The notes: generated from the sequence alone by a model not told the origin. 64,000 bases of DNA from Chryseobacterium aureum (GCF_003971235.1 NZ_CP034661.1:3348001-3412000), one strand, 5' to 3'; positions 42,752 to 52,411 are shown, numbered from the stretch's first letter. Translations and numbers: made by a program.

Positions 42752-43972
42752 ATGAAGAAGAATTTGAACATCGTAGTGTTTATTCTCGCACTGCTCAACA
42801 CGCTGGAGTCACTGAGTATAGACCTTTATCTTCCCGCCTTTCCAAGTATGGCGAAGATTTTTAATACCGATATCGGACATATTCAGGTATCCATTTCAGT
42901 ATTTTTTGCGGGGTTTGCTTTTGGGCAGTTATTGTGGGGACCTTTATCTGATAAAAAAGGAAGAAAACCTATGTTATACTGCGGACTTTTGCTTTTTATC
43001 ATAGGAGCAACCGCCATTTATTTTACCTCCGATATTTATGTATTATGGGCGATGCGTTTTCTGCAGGCATTTGGAGGAAGTGCCGGAATTGTTATCGGGA
43101 GAGCTATTATTATTGATCTCTATGATAAGCATAAGGCCGTTACCATTTTTTCACAGCAGTCGCAGATCAGCGGTATTGCTCCCATTGTAGCTCCCTTGCT
43201 GGGAAGTGTATTTCTTAAATACTGGGGGTGGAACAGTTCTTTTGCCTTTTTGTGTATCATGGGCCTGATTACATTTTTCATGGTGTACAGATATGTTCCG
43301 GAAACCAATACCAGAATCAGCCTCTCAGATGATGAGCTTTTAGATGAGAAAGGATTAAAAGATCAGCTGAAAATGATCATTTCCAACAAAGACTTTATCA
43401 ACAGTACCATGGTAGGAAGTATTGCTTTTGCATCTCTGATTATTTACATCTCGAATGCCCCGTTTTTATTCATGGAAATTCATGGGTTTTCAAGCAGTAC
43501 CTTCAGCTTTATATTTGCTTTCAATTCTTTAGCACTGATAACAGCGGCTTATATTACGCCTAAAATGATCAAAAGAATAAGTAATTCTACACTGCTATTT
43601 GCTGCTACCCTTGTTTTGCTGGCAGTATGTACATTCCATATCCTGATTGCCGCCGAAAACCTTTCTGTAGCGCTGGAAATTGCAATGCTTTATCTGTCAT
43701 TACTGGCTATTGGTATTTTGTTTCCTATTACATCAGCCCATGCTTTATCTCCATTTAAGGAAGGAAGAGGAACAGCAGCTGCTTTATTAGGCTTTATGCA
43801 GCTGATGGTAACGTTTTTAATATCAGCATTAATAGGTTTTCTGGAAGCAGACTCTATTATTCCGATGGTGGTAACACGTTCTGCAATGGCTTTAATAGCG
43901 GTAGGGTTCGGGTACCGTATTTTTAAAGCTCAAAAAGTAACACCTTCCATCGTAACCCAATCCGGAAACTGA
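42752..43972 (+). CDS. Bcr/CflA-family multidrug exporter (MFS)
   Basis: 406 residues with twelve predicted membrane helices; ATG at 42752. The family marks are the first-helix motif LESLSIDLYLPAFPSMAKIF and loop 2-3 GPLSDKKGRKPMLYCG. Helix 5 antiporter region: SQISGIAPIVAPLLGSVFL. Exports drugs or metabolites by proton antiport. Likely target of the preceding AraC regulator. Confidence 0.94.
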   Translation: MKKNLNIVVFILALLNTLESLSIDLYLPAFPSMAKIFNTDIGHIQVSISVFFAGFAFGQLLWGPLSDKKGRKPMLYCGLLLFIIGATAIYFTSDIYVLWAMRFLQAFGGSAGIVIGRAIIIDLYDKHKAVTIFSQQSQISGIAPIVAPLLGSVFLKYWGWNSSFAFLCIMGLITFFMVYRYVPETNTRISLSDDELLDEKGLKDQLKMIISNKDFINSTMVGSIAFASLIIYISNAPFLFMEIHGFSSSTFSFIFAFNSLALITAAYITPKMIKRISNSTLLFAATLVLLAVCTFHILIAAENLSVALEIAMLYLSLLAIGILFPITSAHALSPFKEGRGTAAALLGFMQLMVTFLISALIGFLEADSIIPMVVTRSAMALIAVGFGYRIFKAQKVTPSIVTQSGN

Positions 43973-44070
43973 TCCTTTTATTTGATCCTGTTGTCATACA
44001 ATCCGGGCACTTAATCAAGTAATTTTTGTAAAAAATAGTCAAAGGGTTCTCTTTGCATCAAATTTAAAAT

Positions 44071-44979
44071 ATGAAAAGAACCCTTTCGACAGCTTTATGC
44101 TGTATATTGCCATTAGGATATTGGGTGAATGCACAGTCCGGACTTTCCGCAGAGCTTAAAACCGAATATATTCCTGCTTCCAGCTATATCAGGCCTGAAG
44201 ACAGCACAAAAACCAATTCTAAAAGTGATTTTAAAAGAGTAGATCTGAATCTCAGTATTCCGTTATCCGTCAAAAAAGACACTAATGGCAAAATAAGAGC
44301 ATGGTCTATGCTGCTGGGCGGGTCTTACGCCAAGATGACCCACAGAAATTACGAAACACAGCTATTTCCTGATCAGATGCTGAATGCACAGTTCGGAATA
44401 CAGCATCTGAGACCTTTGGGTAAAAAGTGGAGTATGATGATGACAGCATCCGTAGGCGTATATACAGACCTTGAAAAAATAGATTTCGATGATGTACTGG
44501 GACAGGGAGGAATTTTATTTATCAGACATTTTAATCCTAACCTTTCGTTAGGAGCCGGACCAGTGCTTACCACTGCCTTTGGTGTCCCTATGATTTTGCC
44601 CTGGATTTATTTCGATTGGAAAACAAACGGAAAAATTAAATTCAAGATCAATTTTCCGGAAGGAATGGAGGCCGGATATCTTTTCTCAGATCAATTTACT
44701 TTGAAAGCTGTCGTAGACCTCAGCGGAATGACCGCAGAGAGAACTATAAACGGAAAGTCAATGTTGCTGGGTTATCAGCAGATCACCGCAGGGCTCAGAC
44801 CGGAATTAAAAATCAATGATAAACTTACCTTACGCCTTACAGGAGGGACAGCTATACTGAGAAGCTTCAGTGAAAATGACCGGAAAATCAGCAGTATTTT
44901 CAAAGACAAAAAAATAGCAGATCCCAGATTTGCCAGTACATTTTACGCAGCAGTATCATTACGCTGGAATCTTCCCTAA
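44071..44979 (+). CDS. DUF6268-like outer-membrane protein
   Basis: 302 residues; signal peptide MKRTLSTALCCILPLGYWVNAQ. The mature part alternates amphipathic strands (GAGPVLTTAFGVPMILPWIYFDW, LRLTGGTAILRSF) and ends in an aromatic-rich strand (FYAAVSLRWNLP), as in outer-membrane barrels. It resembles DUF6268, whose function is unknown. It is convergent with the LytR-type regulator gene. Confidence 0.78.
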   Translation: MKRTLSTALCCILPLGYWVNAQSGLSAELKTEYIPASSYIRPEDSTKTNSKSDFKRVDLNLSIPLSVKKDTNGKIRAWSMLLGGSYAKMTHRNYETQLFPDQMLNAQFGIQHLRPLGKKWSMMMTASVGVYTDLEKIDFDDVLGQGGILFIRHFNPNLSLGAGPVLTTAFGVPMILPWIYFDWKTNGKIKFKINFPEGMEAGYLFSDQFTLKAVVDLSGMTAERTINGKSMLLGYQQITAGLRPELKINDKLTLRLTGGTAILRSFSENDRKISSIFKDKKIADPRFASTFYAAVSLRWNLP

Positions 44980-45056
44980 AAAAACCGGAAGCAGAGAATT
45001 TACATTTTTAAAAACATTGAATAAGTAATTCCCGGTTTCCGGCTTCTTATTTCCAG

Positions 45057-45791
45057 CTATTTGCTGATCAGTTTTTTATATACCACCTGGTTAAGTAATT
45101 CCTCCTTTCGGGTACGTGATATCGGGAGCTCAGTTTTATTCATAAAAAGGCGTCCTCCGGATATCATATCGATATGGGTAATATTGATGAGGTAAGATTT
45201 ATGAATCCTGAAAAAGTGATCAGAAGGAAGGGATTCCTCAATTGCTTTCATCGTCTGGTGGATGATCAATGATTTATCTTTAAAGTGAAGCCTGGTATAG
45301 TTCTGCATGCTTTCAATATAAAGAATATCTACCCAGGAAATTTTAATGAAGGAATCAGACTGCCTTACATACAGGAAAGGATCATCCATAGACGTATTTT
45401 TTTTCAGCTTTTCACTGATGATAAACTGTTGCTGTGCTTTATTGACAGCCTGATAAAAACGGTTAAAAGCGATAGGTTTCAAAAGATAATCCGCTACCTG
45501 AAGGCGAAATCCTTCCAAAGCATATTCAGAATAGGCCGTGGTAAGAATACATAAAGGAGGGTTTTCAAGCTGTTCTAAAAACTCCAGACCGGTAAGATAA
45601 GGCATATTGATATCCAAAAAGAGGAGATCAATGCCGTTCTCCTTCACCAGGGTGTCTGCTTCCAGAGCTGTGGCGCAGGTTCCTTCAACAGATAAAAAAT
45701 CAATCTGATCCGCCAGTTCTTTAAGATGGAATCTTGCCAGAGGCTCATCATCTATAATCAGGCATTTCATTTTAGGAATAGTACTGCTCAT
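45057..45791 (-). CDS. LytR/AlgR-type response regulator
   Basis: 244 residues. Receiver domain about 8-122 with DDEP near the start and the phospho-acceptor Asp in LLFLDINMPYLTGL (about 60). LytTR DNA-binding domain about 145-240 (LYIESMQNYTRLHF, FFRIHKSYLINITHI). It overlaps the 3' end of the sensor kinase gene by 20 bases. Its targets are unknown; the outer-membrane genes on both sides are candidates. Confidence 0.95.
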   Translation of the reverse strand: MSSTIPKMKCLIIDDEPLARFHLKELADQIDFLSVEGTCATALEADTLVKENGIDLLFLDINMPYLTGLEFLEQLENPPLCILTTAYSEYALEGFRLQVADYLLKPIAFNRFYQAVNKAQQQFIISEKLKKNTSMDDPFLYVRQSDSFIKISWVDILYIESMQNYTRLHFKDKSLIIHQTMKAIEESLPSDHFFRIHKSYLINITHIDMISGGRLFMNKTELPISRTRKEELLNQVVYKKLISK

Positions 45792-46842
45792 TATGATCAG
45801 ATAATTTTAATATTAGGGTTACTTTAAACACATTATTGTTCGTTTCAATCTTTAGATCATGAGAATCAGGGTATTGAAGTTTTAATCGTTTCTGTACATT
45901 GTGAAGGCCAATTCCGCCAGTGCCGTCTTTCTTTTTATGAATTGCGATATCAGAATAGGAATTTTCAACGCAGAAATAAAGCGTATTGTTTTCTTCTTTA
46001 CAGATAATTTCAACATATCCTTTATGTCCCGGAAGCCTGCAGACATATTTAAAAGCATTCTCAATAAAAGCAACCAAAAGAAGGGGAGCTATGAAAAGTT
46101 TTTTATTCGTTATTTCCCAGCTTTCCTTTACATCCAGTTCGTTACCCCATCTTAGTTTTTCAACTTCTACAAGATTTTGTATATGTTCGATATCTTTATT
46201 CAGGAAAACCAGGTTTTCATTACAATGGTAAAGCTGATAGCGCAAAATGTCTGAAAATTTAAGCAGGAGATAATCAGCAAGTTGGGTGTCCTTTTTCATG
46301 AGAATATGAATATGATTCAGAATATTGAATACCACATGGGGATTAATCTGGTCCTGCAAAAGTTTGAGCTGGTTTTCCAGATGAGCCTGCTGAAGAAGAA
46401 TATGATCACGCTCTATTCTTCCATGCTCATTATAAAATTTTACCCCGCACGCCGCTCCGTTAATCAGAAAGGAGGCAGGCAGGGACATATAAAAGCCCTT
46501 CCACAAAAAAGGCAGCTGATCTCTGAAGTTTTCCGGAAGCTGATCCTTCGGTTCAACCTCAAGATACGTGAATATAATGGAAAAAACCAGGCTAAGCATG
46601 AAAATAACCATTATCAACTGTATCAGAAACCTTTTCATTTTCTTTTCCCGAAGCGCTTTCGGCAGAAGTTTATTGGTTAAAAAATGAGTAAATGTAAACG
46701 AGAATGCTGCAATAATCGCAGCCTGGGTCATCGCAAGATAAGTTTCTGTTGTACTCTGGAAATTAAACCACAATACAATAGCCAATACAAGCCAGAAAAT
46801 AAAAGTAAATAGGTATTCTTTTAAAACAAAAGATTTTGTCAT
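45772..46842 (-). CDS. LytS-type sensor histidine kinase
   Basis: 356 residues: four membrane helices (about 12-30, 36-55, 68-90, 115-132), a coiled linker, and a His_kinase domain with the motif LQDQINPHVVFNILNHIH (His near 170; the usual Phe after PH is Val here) followed by an ATPase with FIENAFKYVCRLPG and GGIGLHNVQKRL. Partner of the regulator at 45057. Confidence 0.93.
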   Translation of the reverse strand: MTKSFVLKEYLFTFIFWLVLAIVLWFNFQSTTETYLAMTQAAIIAAFSFTFTHFLTNKLLPKALREKKMKRFLIQLIMVIFMLSLVFSIIFTYLEVEPKDQLPENFRDQLPFLWKGFYMSLPASFLINGAACGVKFYNEHGRIERDHILLQQAHLENQLKLLQDQINPHVVFNILNHIHILMKKDTQLADYLLLKFSDILRYQLYHCNENLVFLNKDIEHIQNLVEVEKLRWGNELDVKESWEITNKKLFIAPLLLVAFIENAFKYVCRLPGHKGYVEIICKEENNTLYFCVENSYSDIAIHKKKDGTGGIGLHNVQKRLKLQYPDSHDLKIETNNNVFKVTLILKLSDHNEQYYS

Positions 46843-46921
46843 GGATCCGGAAATAGGTTGATAAAAAAATTAGAAACTGCAGGGAAAACAGTTTCTAACA
46901 GGTAAAGATAATTTAAGTTTT

Positions 46922-47518
46922 TCAGAACAGGAAATAGCCTATTCCGAGGGAAAAACTATGGGGTTTAGCCTTAAATTCTTTACTGATACTGGTAAGACTG
47001 GTCTCATATCTCACATCTACGGTGAAGTTTTTATAATCCAATCCTACTCCTCCCGTAACACCGATATTGGATTTGTCAAACTTCTTAAATCCCTCCTGCA
47101 GGGCCTGAGATGTAGAAAGGTTGCTGTTGAAAGCATAGCTGTAAACCCCTCCTGCGAATATTCTTACATTGAAATCATCGGTTTTAATCAGCTTATATCC
47201 TGCTACTACAGGAATGTCAATAGCGTTCCAGGAAAGTTTTGAAGAGTTTCCTTCTGGGGACTGGTAGGTTGTTTTTCTTTTGTTGAACAGGGCTTCTCCC
47301 TGCACATACAGTTTTCCGATGTCCAGCCTTGTCATTACCCCTGCCTGATAACCGAATCCGTACTTCCCTTCCAGAGAAGAAGATTCCATGGGGGTTTTTG
47401 TAAAGCTGGCCCCTCCCTTTACTCCAATGTGAAAAGCCGGTGTCTGCTGTGCTTTGGTTTCGATGGTGCAAAAAATGCATCCTAAAAATGCACTCAGAGC
47501 AAAAAATTGCTGCTTCAT
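46922..47518 (-). CDS. outer-membrane beta-barrel protein (porin-like)
   Basis: 198 residues from the ATG at 47518, which begins a signal peptide (QFFALSAFLGCIFCTIETKAQ); the upstream ATG at 47548 adds ten unlikely residues. FHIGVKGGASFTKTP, GFGYQAGVMTRLDIG, NVRIFAGGVYSYAF and the terminal FSLGIGYFLF are typical of the PorT/OmpW-like small barrels of Bacteroidota. It lies upstream of the two-component genes on the same strand. Confidence 0.88.
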   Translation of the reverse strand: MKQQFFALSAFLGCIFCTIETKAQQTPAFHIGVKGGASFTKTPMESSSLEGKYGFGYQAGVMTRLDIGKLYVQGEALFNKRKTTYQSPEGNSSKLSWNAIDIPVVAGYKLIKTDDFNVRIFAGGVYSYAFNSNLSTSQALQEGFKKFDKSNIGVTGGVGLDYKNFTVDVRYETSLTSISKEFKAKPHSFSLGIGYFLF

Positions 47519-47633
47519 AAATGAATTGTTATTAAAAATCTGATGCAAAGCAACAATGATGAGGTGAGGAATGAAATTTTATTTGATGAACGGCAGCAAT
47601 TCTTTGATAAGGATCTGTTTTCTGATGAAAATA

Positions 47634-47663
47634 AAAACCGGAAGCATCACTGCTTCCGGTTTT
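47634..47663. terminator. terminator after the Cys-rich peptide gene
   Basis: A 13-bp perfect stem AAAACCGGAAGCA/TGCTTCCGGTTTT with a 4-base loop and T runs on both strands. Confidence 0.85.
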
Positions 47664-47669
47664 CTATGA

Positions 47670-47912
47670 CTAATAAGGTTGTTCTTCGCAGATGGAAGGA
47701 GGATTGCATCCGCCCCCGCCTGGATTTCCCCCGCCTCCTACAGCGATACATTGCCCCGGACTACCGTCTTCATACATTTCACATGCCTTTCCCCATGCGC
47801 ATTGGCAGTCATTCTGGCAGTTATAAAAATCTCCGCCCATATGGCAGCTGTCTACGCCGCTGCCCAGAATTACAGACAAGTCTTTTCTCAAAAGTTTTTT
47901 CTTAGTTTTCAT
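47670..47912 (-). CDS. Cys-rich secreted peptide with double-glycine-type leader (GS variant)
   Basis: 80 residues. The leader MKTKKKLLRKDLSVILGSG lines up with the leaders at 30.4-31.3 kb: K-L-x4-L-x2-I-x-G, with Ser in place of the second Gly at the processing site. The core has eight Cys (in SCHM, NCQN, DCQC, ACEM, QCIA, GCNP, ICEE) and a Gly-rich stretch (VGGGGNPGGGGCNPP). Probably an exported, disulfide-rich or modified peptide. It is a single gene with its own strong terminator, beside the two-component/outer-membrane cluster. Confidence 0.75.
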   Translation of the reverse strand: MKTKKKLLRKDLSVILGSGVDSCHMGGDFYNCQNDCQCAWGKACEMYEDGSPGQCIAVGGGGNPGGGGCNPPSICEEQPY

Positions 47913-48018
47913 GATCGTTGGTTTTAAATGTTATTGTTTATATTATACATTCTTGTAAATATAACAAATTTGTCTTAAATAATTGTAAATGAATTGTATG
48001 CAGATTCGTTATTCGAAG

Positions 48019-48041
48019 AAGGCCGCTAAAAAAGCGGCCTT
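48019..48041. terminator. terminator after the lipoprotein gene at 48065
   Basis: AAGGCCGCT/AGCGGCCTT with a 5-base A loop, placed just past the stop codon of the minus-strand gene. Confidence 0.75.
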
Positions 48042-48064
48042 TATATGAATGTTGGAAAGTTGTC

Positions 48065-49372
48065 TTAGAAACTGAAATCCTTTTGATACAGCGTATATTC
48101 TTTTTTGAAAAGAGGAAAGGTTCCTTCGTATCTTAAAGGAGCAATTCCAAAACCGTAAAACATATCTGCCTGGATTTTACCTTTTACAGAAAATATACCC
48201 TTTTTTTCAGGAATGAACGTGAGGTCTAAAGCTGAATGGGCAGAAGCTCTTCCCCTTACTCCGGAATTGGCAAGAGGGACAGAAATAAACATCAGTCCTA
48301 CAGCTCCTTTCGCTTCTAAACCGGTTTCGGCAGATAAGTTGCCTTGAAGACCGGTAATGGCAGGATCTGATTTCTTTTGAAGATGAATATTAATTTCCGG
48401 CGTTTTACTTACCAGGAAGTTGGCGCTTCCTTCAAGGTCCAGAAGCTGTCCCTGCACCTTTCCTGTTGCCTGTACTCCAAGAAACGGACCTGCAGAAAGA
48501 GTAGGGCTTAAGATCAATCCGGTAGGTCCTAAAACGATAGGAACAATAGGAATGTTCAGATAATCTGTGGTGCTTGCTGTATAGCCGAGGCTGCCAACAA
48601 TACTTGCTGTACTCTGAAGCTGTAGGTCCTCCATGATGAAGTTGACATAAAAATCTGATAAATGTCCCCACGAAAATGTAATATGATAATCAATTTTAGG
48701 GGTAAACCCACCTTTCACATTCACACTTGATGTTCCTGCTGAAGACAGAGGGAATGAAAAGGTTTTATCAAAATTAAAACGGTTGAAAGCAACTACTTTT
48801 TGTTTTTGGAGATTCCTTGCTTCGATGGAAAGAATTTTATTATTGATTTCCTGGGAAACCATCCCTTCTACAGGAACATAATTCACCATTTTCCCATCAA
48901 TAGTAACAGGTGCTTTGCCGGATGGATCGTATACCCCGCTTAGTGTTCCGCTATAAATAAACTCTTCAAGCTTTGCGCTGGATGTTTGTACGGTGAACTG
49001 GTTGTTCACTTTAGAAACTGAGCTTACTTTTGAAAGGATTGTACTCACCTGATCGCCTTCTACTTTTGTGCCCACAATAACAGTTCCTGTGGAAATACTA
49101 TCTGTCTGCGGAGTCATGCGGCTAAAGGTAATTTGCCCTTCGTTATGAGCAGAAATAGCATTGACCGATTCATCATTCAGAATAATAACATTTTTTTGTA
49201 AAGTCAGATTTCCCAAAGTCTTCATTTGAACAGACTGTGTGGGCTTTTCAGCAGGAGTATCCGCCGGATCATCCTGAGAACAAGACGTTAAGAGAAAGAA
49301 ACAGAAAATAGAAAAAAGAAAAGAAAAATAAAATTTTCTGTTGATTTTGAAATGATTAGATTTCATTTTCAT
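48065..49372 (-). CDS. large lipoprotein of unknown function
   Basis: 435 residues. N-terminal signal with lipobox FCFFLLTSCSQDDP (Cys near 31). The first third has a VKMKTLGNLTLQKN-like repeat-free beta region, and the rest is rich in Gly, Ser and Val with alternating strands, predicted all-beta and possibly a surface adhesin or lectin-like protein. No family recognised. Single gene between two terminators. Confidence 0.8.
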   Translation of the reverse strand: MKMKSNHFKINRKFYFSFLFSIFCFFLLTSCSQDDPADTPAEKPTQSVQMKTLGNLTLQKNVIILNDESVNAISAHNEGQITFSRMTPQTDSISTGTVIVGTKVEGDQVSTILSKVSSVSKVNNQFTVQTSSAKLEEFIYSGTLSGVYDPSGKAPVTIDGKMVNYVPVEGMVSQEINNKILSIEARNLQKQKVVAFNRFNFDKTFSFPLSSAGTSSVNVKGGFTPKIDYHITFSWGHLSDFYVNFIMEDLQLQSTASIVGSLGYTASTTDYLNIPIVPIVLGPTGLILSPTLSAGPFLGVQATGKVQGQLLDLEGSANFLVSKTPEINIHLQKKSDPAITGLQGNLSAETGLEAKGAVGLMFISVPLANSGVRGRASAHSALDLTFIPEKKGIFSVKGKIQADMFYGFGIAPLRYEGTFPLFKKEYTLYQKDFSF

Positions 49373-49496
49373 AAGCTGTGATTTTAAGTTCCTCTCTAAT
49401 TTAGAAGAATTATCTATGGCTTACAAAGGATTTATATTAAATTACTGTCAATAACATAATGATTTTCAGTAATATTATTCAAATATAAAAAAGAAA

Positions 49497-49518
49497 AACC
49501 CGCTCATGCGAGCGGGTT
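49497..49518. terminator. terminator between 49526 and 49372
   Basis: AACCCGCTC/GAGCGGGTT, 9 bp with loop ATGC, just after the stop of the gene at 49526. Confidence 0.75.
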
Positions 49519-49525
49519 GGTGATA

Positions 49526-50092
49526 TTATTTCTTAAAAATGAATGTTAAGGGGAGAGAAACAGTAGAGGACACCGGTTTTCCCTTGTCTTCTGCAGGTTT
49601 CCATTTTCCTTTCTCTTTGATTCGGTAAAAAGCCGCTTCAATGAATGCATTGACATCCTCATTATTTCCTTTTACAGTAGGGTCAAGAGCATTTCCTTTA
49701 GAATCTACCACAAAGGTCAGTGTTACTTTATAAGAATCCGAATAAAAACCTAAAAAATCAAGATTGACAGCTTCGGATAATTGCTTTTGGAAAGCAGCCT
49801 TTCCTTTGTCATACTCAGCTTCTTTGGTAACCTTTGTTTTTACAGGAGGATCTGCTGCAATCATCTTTTTATCATCCAGAGATGCTTTATCTAAAGTTTC
49901 TTTGTAAGCTGCAATTTTATCCTCTGTCAGGAGCCATTCTTTCTTTGTTCTTAAATCATTAGGCTTAGGATATTTGTTATACAGAGCCGTTTTCTTTCTC
50001 TCATAGCGGGAATCTGCCCTCTGGAATTCAGAAACCTGGGCACTGCCAAAAATAAAAGTGAAAATGAATGCTGATGCTAAGACCTTTTTCAT
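49526..50092 (-). CDS. exported protein with TonB C-terminal-like end
   Basis: 188 residues, signal peptide MKKVLASAFIFTFIFGSAQ. Residues 20-110 are helical and Lys-rich; residues about 115-188 (YKVTLTFVVDSKGNALDPTV, AFYRIKEKGKWKPAEDKG, STVSLPLTFIFKK) resemble the C-terminal domain of TonB-like proteins without a membrane anchor or Pro linker. Partner unknown. Six bases after pepT, so in its operon. Confidence 0.72.
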   Translation of the reverse strand: MKKVLASAFIFTFIFGSAQVSEFQRADSRYERKKTALYNKYPKPNDLRTKKEWLLTEDKIAAYKETLDKASLDDKKMIAADPPVKTKVTKEAEYDKGKAAFQKQLSEAVNLDFLGFYSDSYKVTLTFVVDSKGNALDPTVKGNNEDVNAFIEAAFYRIKEKGKWKPAEDKGKPVSSTVSLPLTFIFKK

Positions 50093-50098
50093 GACTGA

Positions 50099-51346
50099 TT
50101 AAGCTTTTACAATATTAATAATGACCTCAGTTGCTTTTTCCATACTTTCTAACGATACGTACTCGTAGGGCCCGTGGAAGTTGATTCCTCCGGCGAAAAT
50201 ATTAGGGCAGGGAAGTCCCATATAAGAAAGCTGAGCTCCGTCTGTACCACCTCTAATGGCTTTGATCTTAGGCTCGATACCCGCTTCTGTCATGGCTTTT
50301 GCAGCAAGATCTACAATATGCATTTTACCTTCAAATTGCTGCTTCATGTTTCTGTACTGTTCTTTGATTTCCACTTCAGCAGTTCCCTCACCATGTTTTT
50401 GGTTGAATTCAGCTACTTTTTCTTCCATGAATTTCTTTCTGGCCTCAAATTTATCTGCATCATGATCACGGATAATGTACTGAAGTTTTGCTTCGGAAAT
50501 ATCGGCTGTTATATCCATCAAATGGTAGAATCCGTCGAAGCCTTTTGTTGTGGCAGGTGTTTCGTTAGCAGGAAGCATCTGAGCAAATTCAGCAGCTAAA
50601 AGGGCTGCATTGATCATTTTTCCGTAGGCATAACCAGGGTGAACACTTAATCCGTGGATTTTTACCACAGCTCCGGCAGCATTAAAGTTTTCATATTCCA
50701 GTTCACCAACTTCTCCACCATCCATCGTATAAGCCCATTCTGCGCCAAATTTAGCAACATCAAATTTATGAGCTCCTCTTCCGATTTCTTCATCCGGAGT
50801 AAATCCTACAGCAATTCTTCCGTGCTTGATTTCAGGATGAGCAATAAGATATTCCGCAGCGGTTACAATTTCTGCACAGCCTGCTTTGTCATCAGCACCA
50901 AGAAGAGTTGTTCCGTCTGTGGTAATTAAAGTCTGGCCAACATATTTTTTTAAGCTTTCAAATCTTGAAGGAGATAAAGTGAATCCTGTAGACTGATTCA
51001 AAAGAAGGTCATTCCCGTCATAATTTTCCCAAACCTGAGGCTTTACATTTTCTCCGCTGAAATCCGGTGAAGTATCATAGTGTGAAATAAACCCGATCGT
51101 AGGTCTGTCATCGTTTTCAAGGTTAGAAGGAACATAGCCCATAATATAACCGTGTTCATCAATTGAAACATTTTCCAGGCCGATAGTCTTCAGTTCTTCA
51201 GTAATATAGTTGGCAATATCCCACTGACGCGGAGTAGAAGGTGTGGTTTCACTTTCTGCATCGCTGGTTGAATATATTTTTACATAGCTAAGAAAACGGT
51301 TCAGTAACTTTTCTTTCCACAAAGGGTTGAATTCTATTGTACTCAT
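50099..51346 (-). CDS. pepT: peptidase T (tripeptide aminopeptidase)
   Basis: 415 residues, M20 family. It releases the N-terminal residue of tripeptides. Zinc and catalytic motifs: ISHYDTSPDFS (about 86-96), LLGADDKAGCAEIV, FTPDEEIGRGAHKFD and IRGGTDGAQLSYMGLPCPN. Intact. Upstream gene of the pair with the exported protein at 49526. Confidence 0.96.
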   Translation of the reverse strand: MSTIEFNPLWKEKLLNRFLSYVKIYSTSDAESETTPSTPRQWDIANYITEELKTIGLENVSIDEHGYIMGYVPSNLENDDRPTIGFISHYDTSPDFSGENVKPQVWENYDGNDLLLNQSTGFTLSPSRFESLKKYVGQTLITTDGTTLLGADDKAGCAEIVTAAEYLIAHPEIKHGRIAVGFTPDEEIGRGAHKFDVAKFGAEWAYTMDGGEVGELEYENFNAAGAVVKIHGLSVHPGYAYGKMINAALLAAEFAQMLPANETPATTKGFDGFYHLMDITADISEAKLQYIIRDHDADKFEARKKFMEEKVAEFNQKHGEGTAEVEIKEQYRNMKQQFEGKMHIVDLAAKAMTEAGIEPKIKAIRGGTDGAQLSYMGLPCPNIFAGGINFHGPYEYVSLESMEKATEVIINIVKA

Positions 51347-51466
51347 CAGATATCATAAATTTTAACAAAGTTAGCAAATTTGATGCTGAGAATACCTTAT
51401 TTGCGATTTAATATCAGTTATTGAAATTATTAATCAGTTATAAATCTTTGAAAATCAAAATAGTGT

Positions 51467-51474
51467 TAGCTTTG
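51467..51474 (+). promoter_or_regulatory. TAnnTTTG promoter element of the lyase gene
   Basis: TAGCTTTG matches the -7 consensus 59 bases before the ATG at 51534; a TTG lies upstream at a 16-base spacing. Confidence 0.4.
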
Positions 51475-51533
51475 TAGGTACAGTATACCAAGTAGTTTAG
51501 TTTTATTATATTTGAGAAAATCAAAAAGTAACA

Positions 51534-52382
51534 ATGTTTCTTACCGAATGTCCTAGAGATGCCATGCAGGGATGGGGAGAATTTATCCCTACCGATAAAA
51601 AAATAGATTATATCAACTCCTTGATGGATGTTGGCTTTGATGTATTGGATTGTCTGAGTTTTGTTTCTCCGAAAGCAATTCCGCAGATGGCAGATTCTGA
51701 TGTGGTGGCCGAAAATATCGACAAATCACGTTCCAAAACAAAAGTTTCCGCCATCATTGGTAACTATAGAGGTGCCGAAAAGGCATTGAAACACCAATCG
51801 GTAGATATACTTGGATTCCCGTTTTCTATTTCCGAAACTTTTCAGCACAGAAATACGAATAAAAGTCAGGAAGAAGCTTTTGATGAAATCATTAAAATGC
51901 TTGATCTGGTAAAAAGTGAAGGAAAACAGCTGAATATCTATTTTTCAATGGCCTTTGGAAACCCTTACGGTGAAATGTGGAAGTGGGAAGATGTAGACCA
52001 GTGGGCACAAAGGTTTTCAGATATTGGAGTAAAAGATATCTTACTGTCTGATACAACGGGGGTGGCCACTCCTGAAACCATTGCTCTTTTGTTTGAAAAA
52101 ATACCTTCAAAATACCCTGAAATCAACTTCGGAGGACATTTTCATAACCGTTATGAAGATTCTTATTCAAAATTAAAAGCAGCTTATGATCAAGGTTGCC
52201 GAAGATTTGACAGTGCCATCAAAGGAATCGGAGGATGTCCTATGGCTAAGGATGATCTTGTAGGAAATATGCCTACAGAACAAGTCATCAACTTTATGAG
52301 TGTTGAAAAAGCAGATCATAAGCTGAACCTGCTGAACTTCGAAAGCTCTTATAACAAAGCGAAGGATATTTTTCATTTTTAA
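51534..52382 (+). CDS. hydroxymethylglutaryl-CoA lyase
   Basis: 282 residues, HMGL-like TIM barrel. It cleaves HMG-CoA to acetyl-CoA and acetoacetate in leucine breakdown. The start ECPRDAMQGWGE gives the catalytic Arg-Asp, then SFVSPKAIPQMAD, the DTTGVATPE segment and the metal-binding GGHFHNRYED (H-x-H), and the active-site Cys loop GIGGCPMAKD. Intact. Other leucine-degradation genes are not adjacent. Confidence 0.93.
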   Translation: MFLTECPRDAMQGWGEFIPTDKKIDYINSLMDVGFDVLDCLSFVSPKAIPQMADSDVVAENIDKSRSKTKVSAIIGNYRGAEKALKHQSVDILGFPFSISETFQHRNTNKSQEEAFDEIIKMLDLVKSEGKQLNIYFSMAFGNPYGEMWKWEDVDQWAQRFSDIGVKDILLSDTTGVATPETIALLFEKIPSKYPEINFGGHFHNRYEDSYSKLKAAYDQGCRRFDSAIKGIGGCPMAKDDLVGNMPTEQVINFMSVEKADHKLNLLNFESSYNKAKDIFHF

Positions 52383-52411
52383 ATAGATGTGAAGAATAAA
52401 AAATCAATAGG

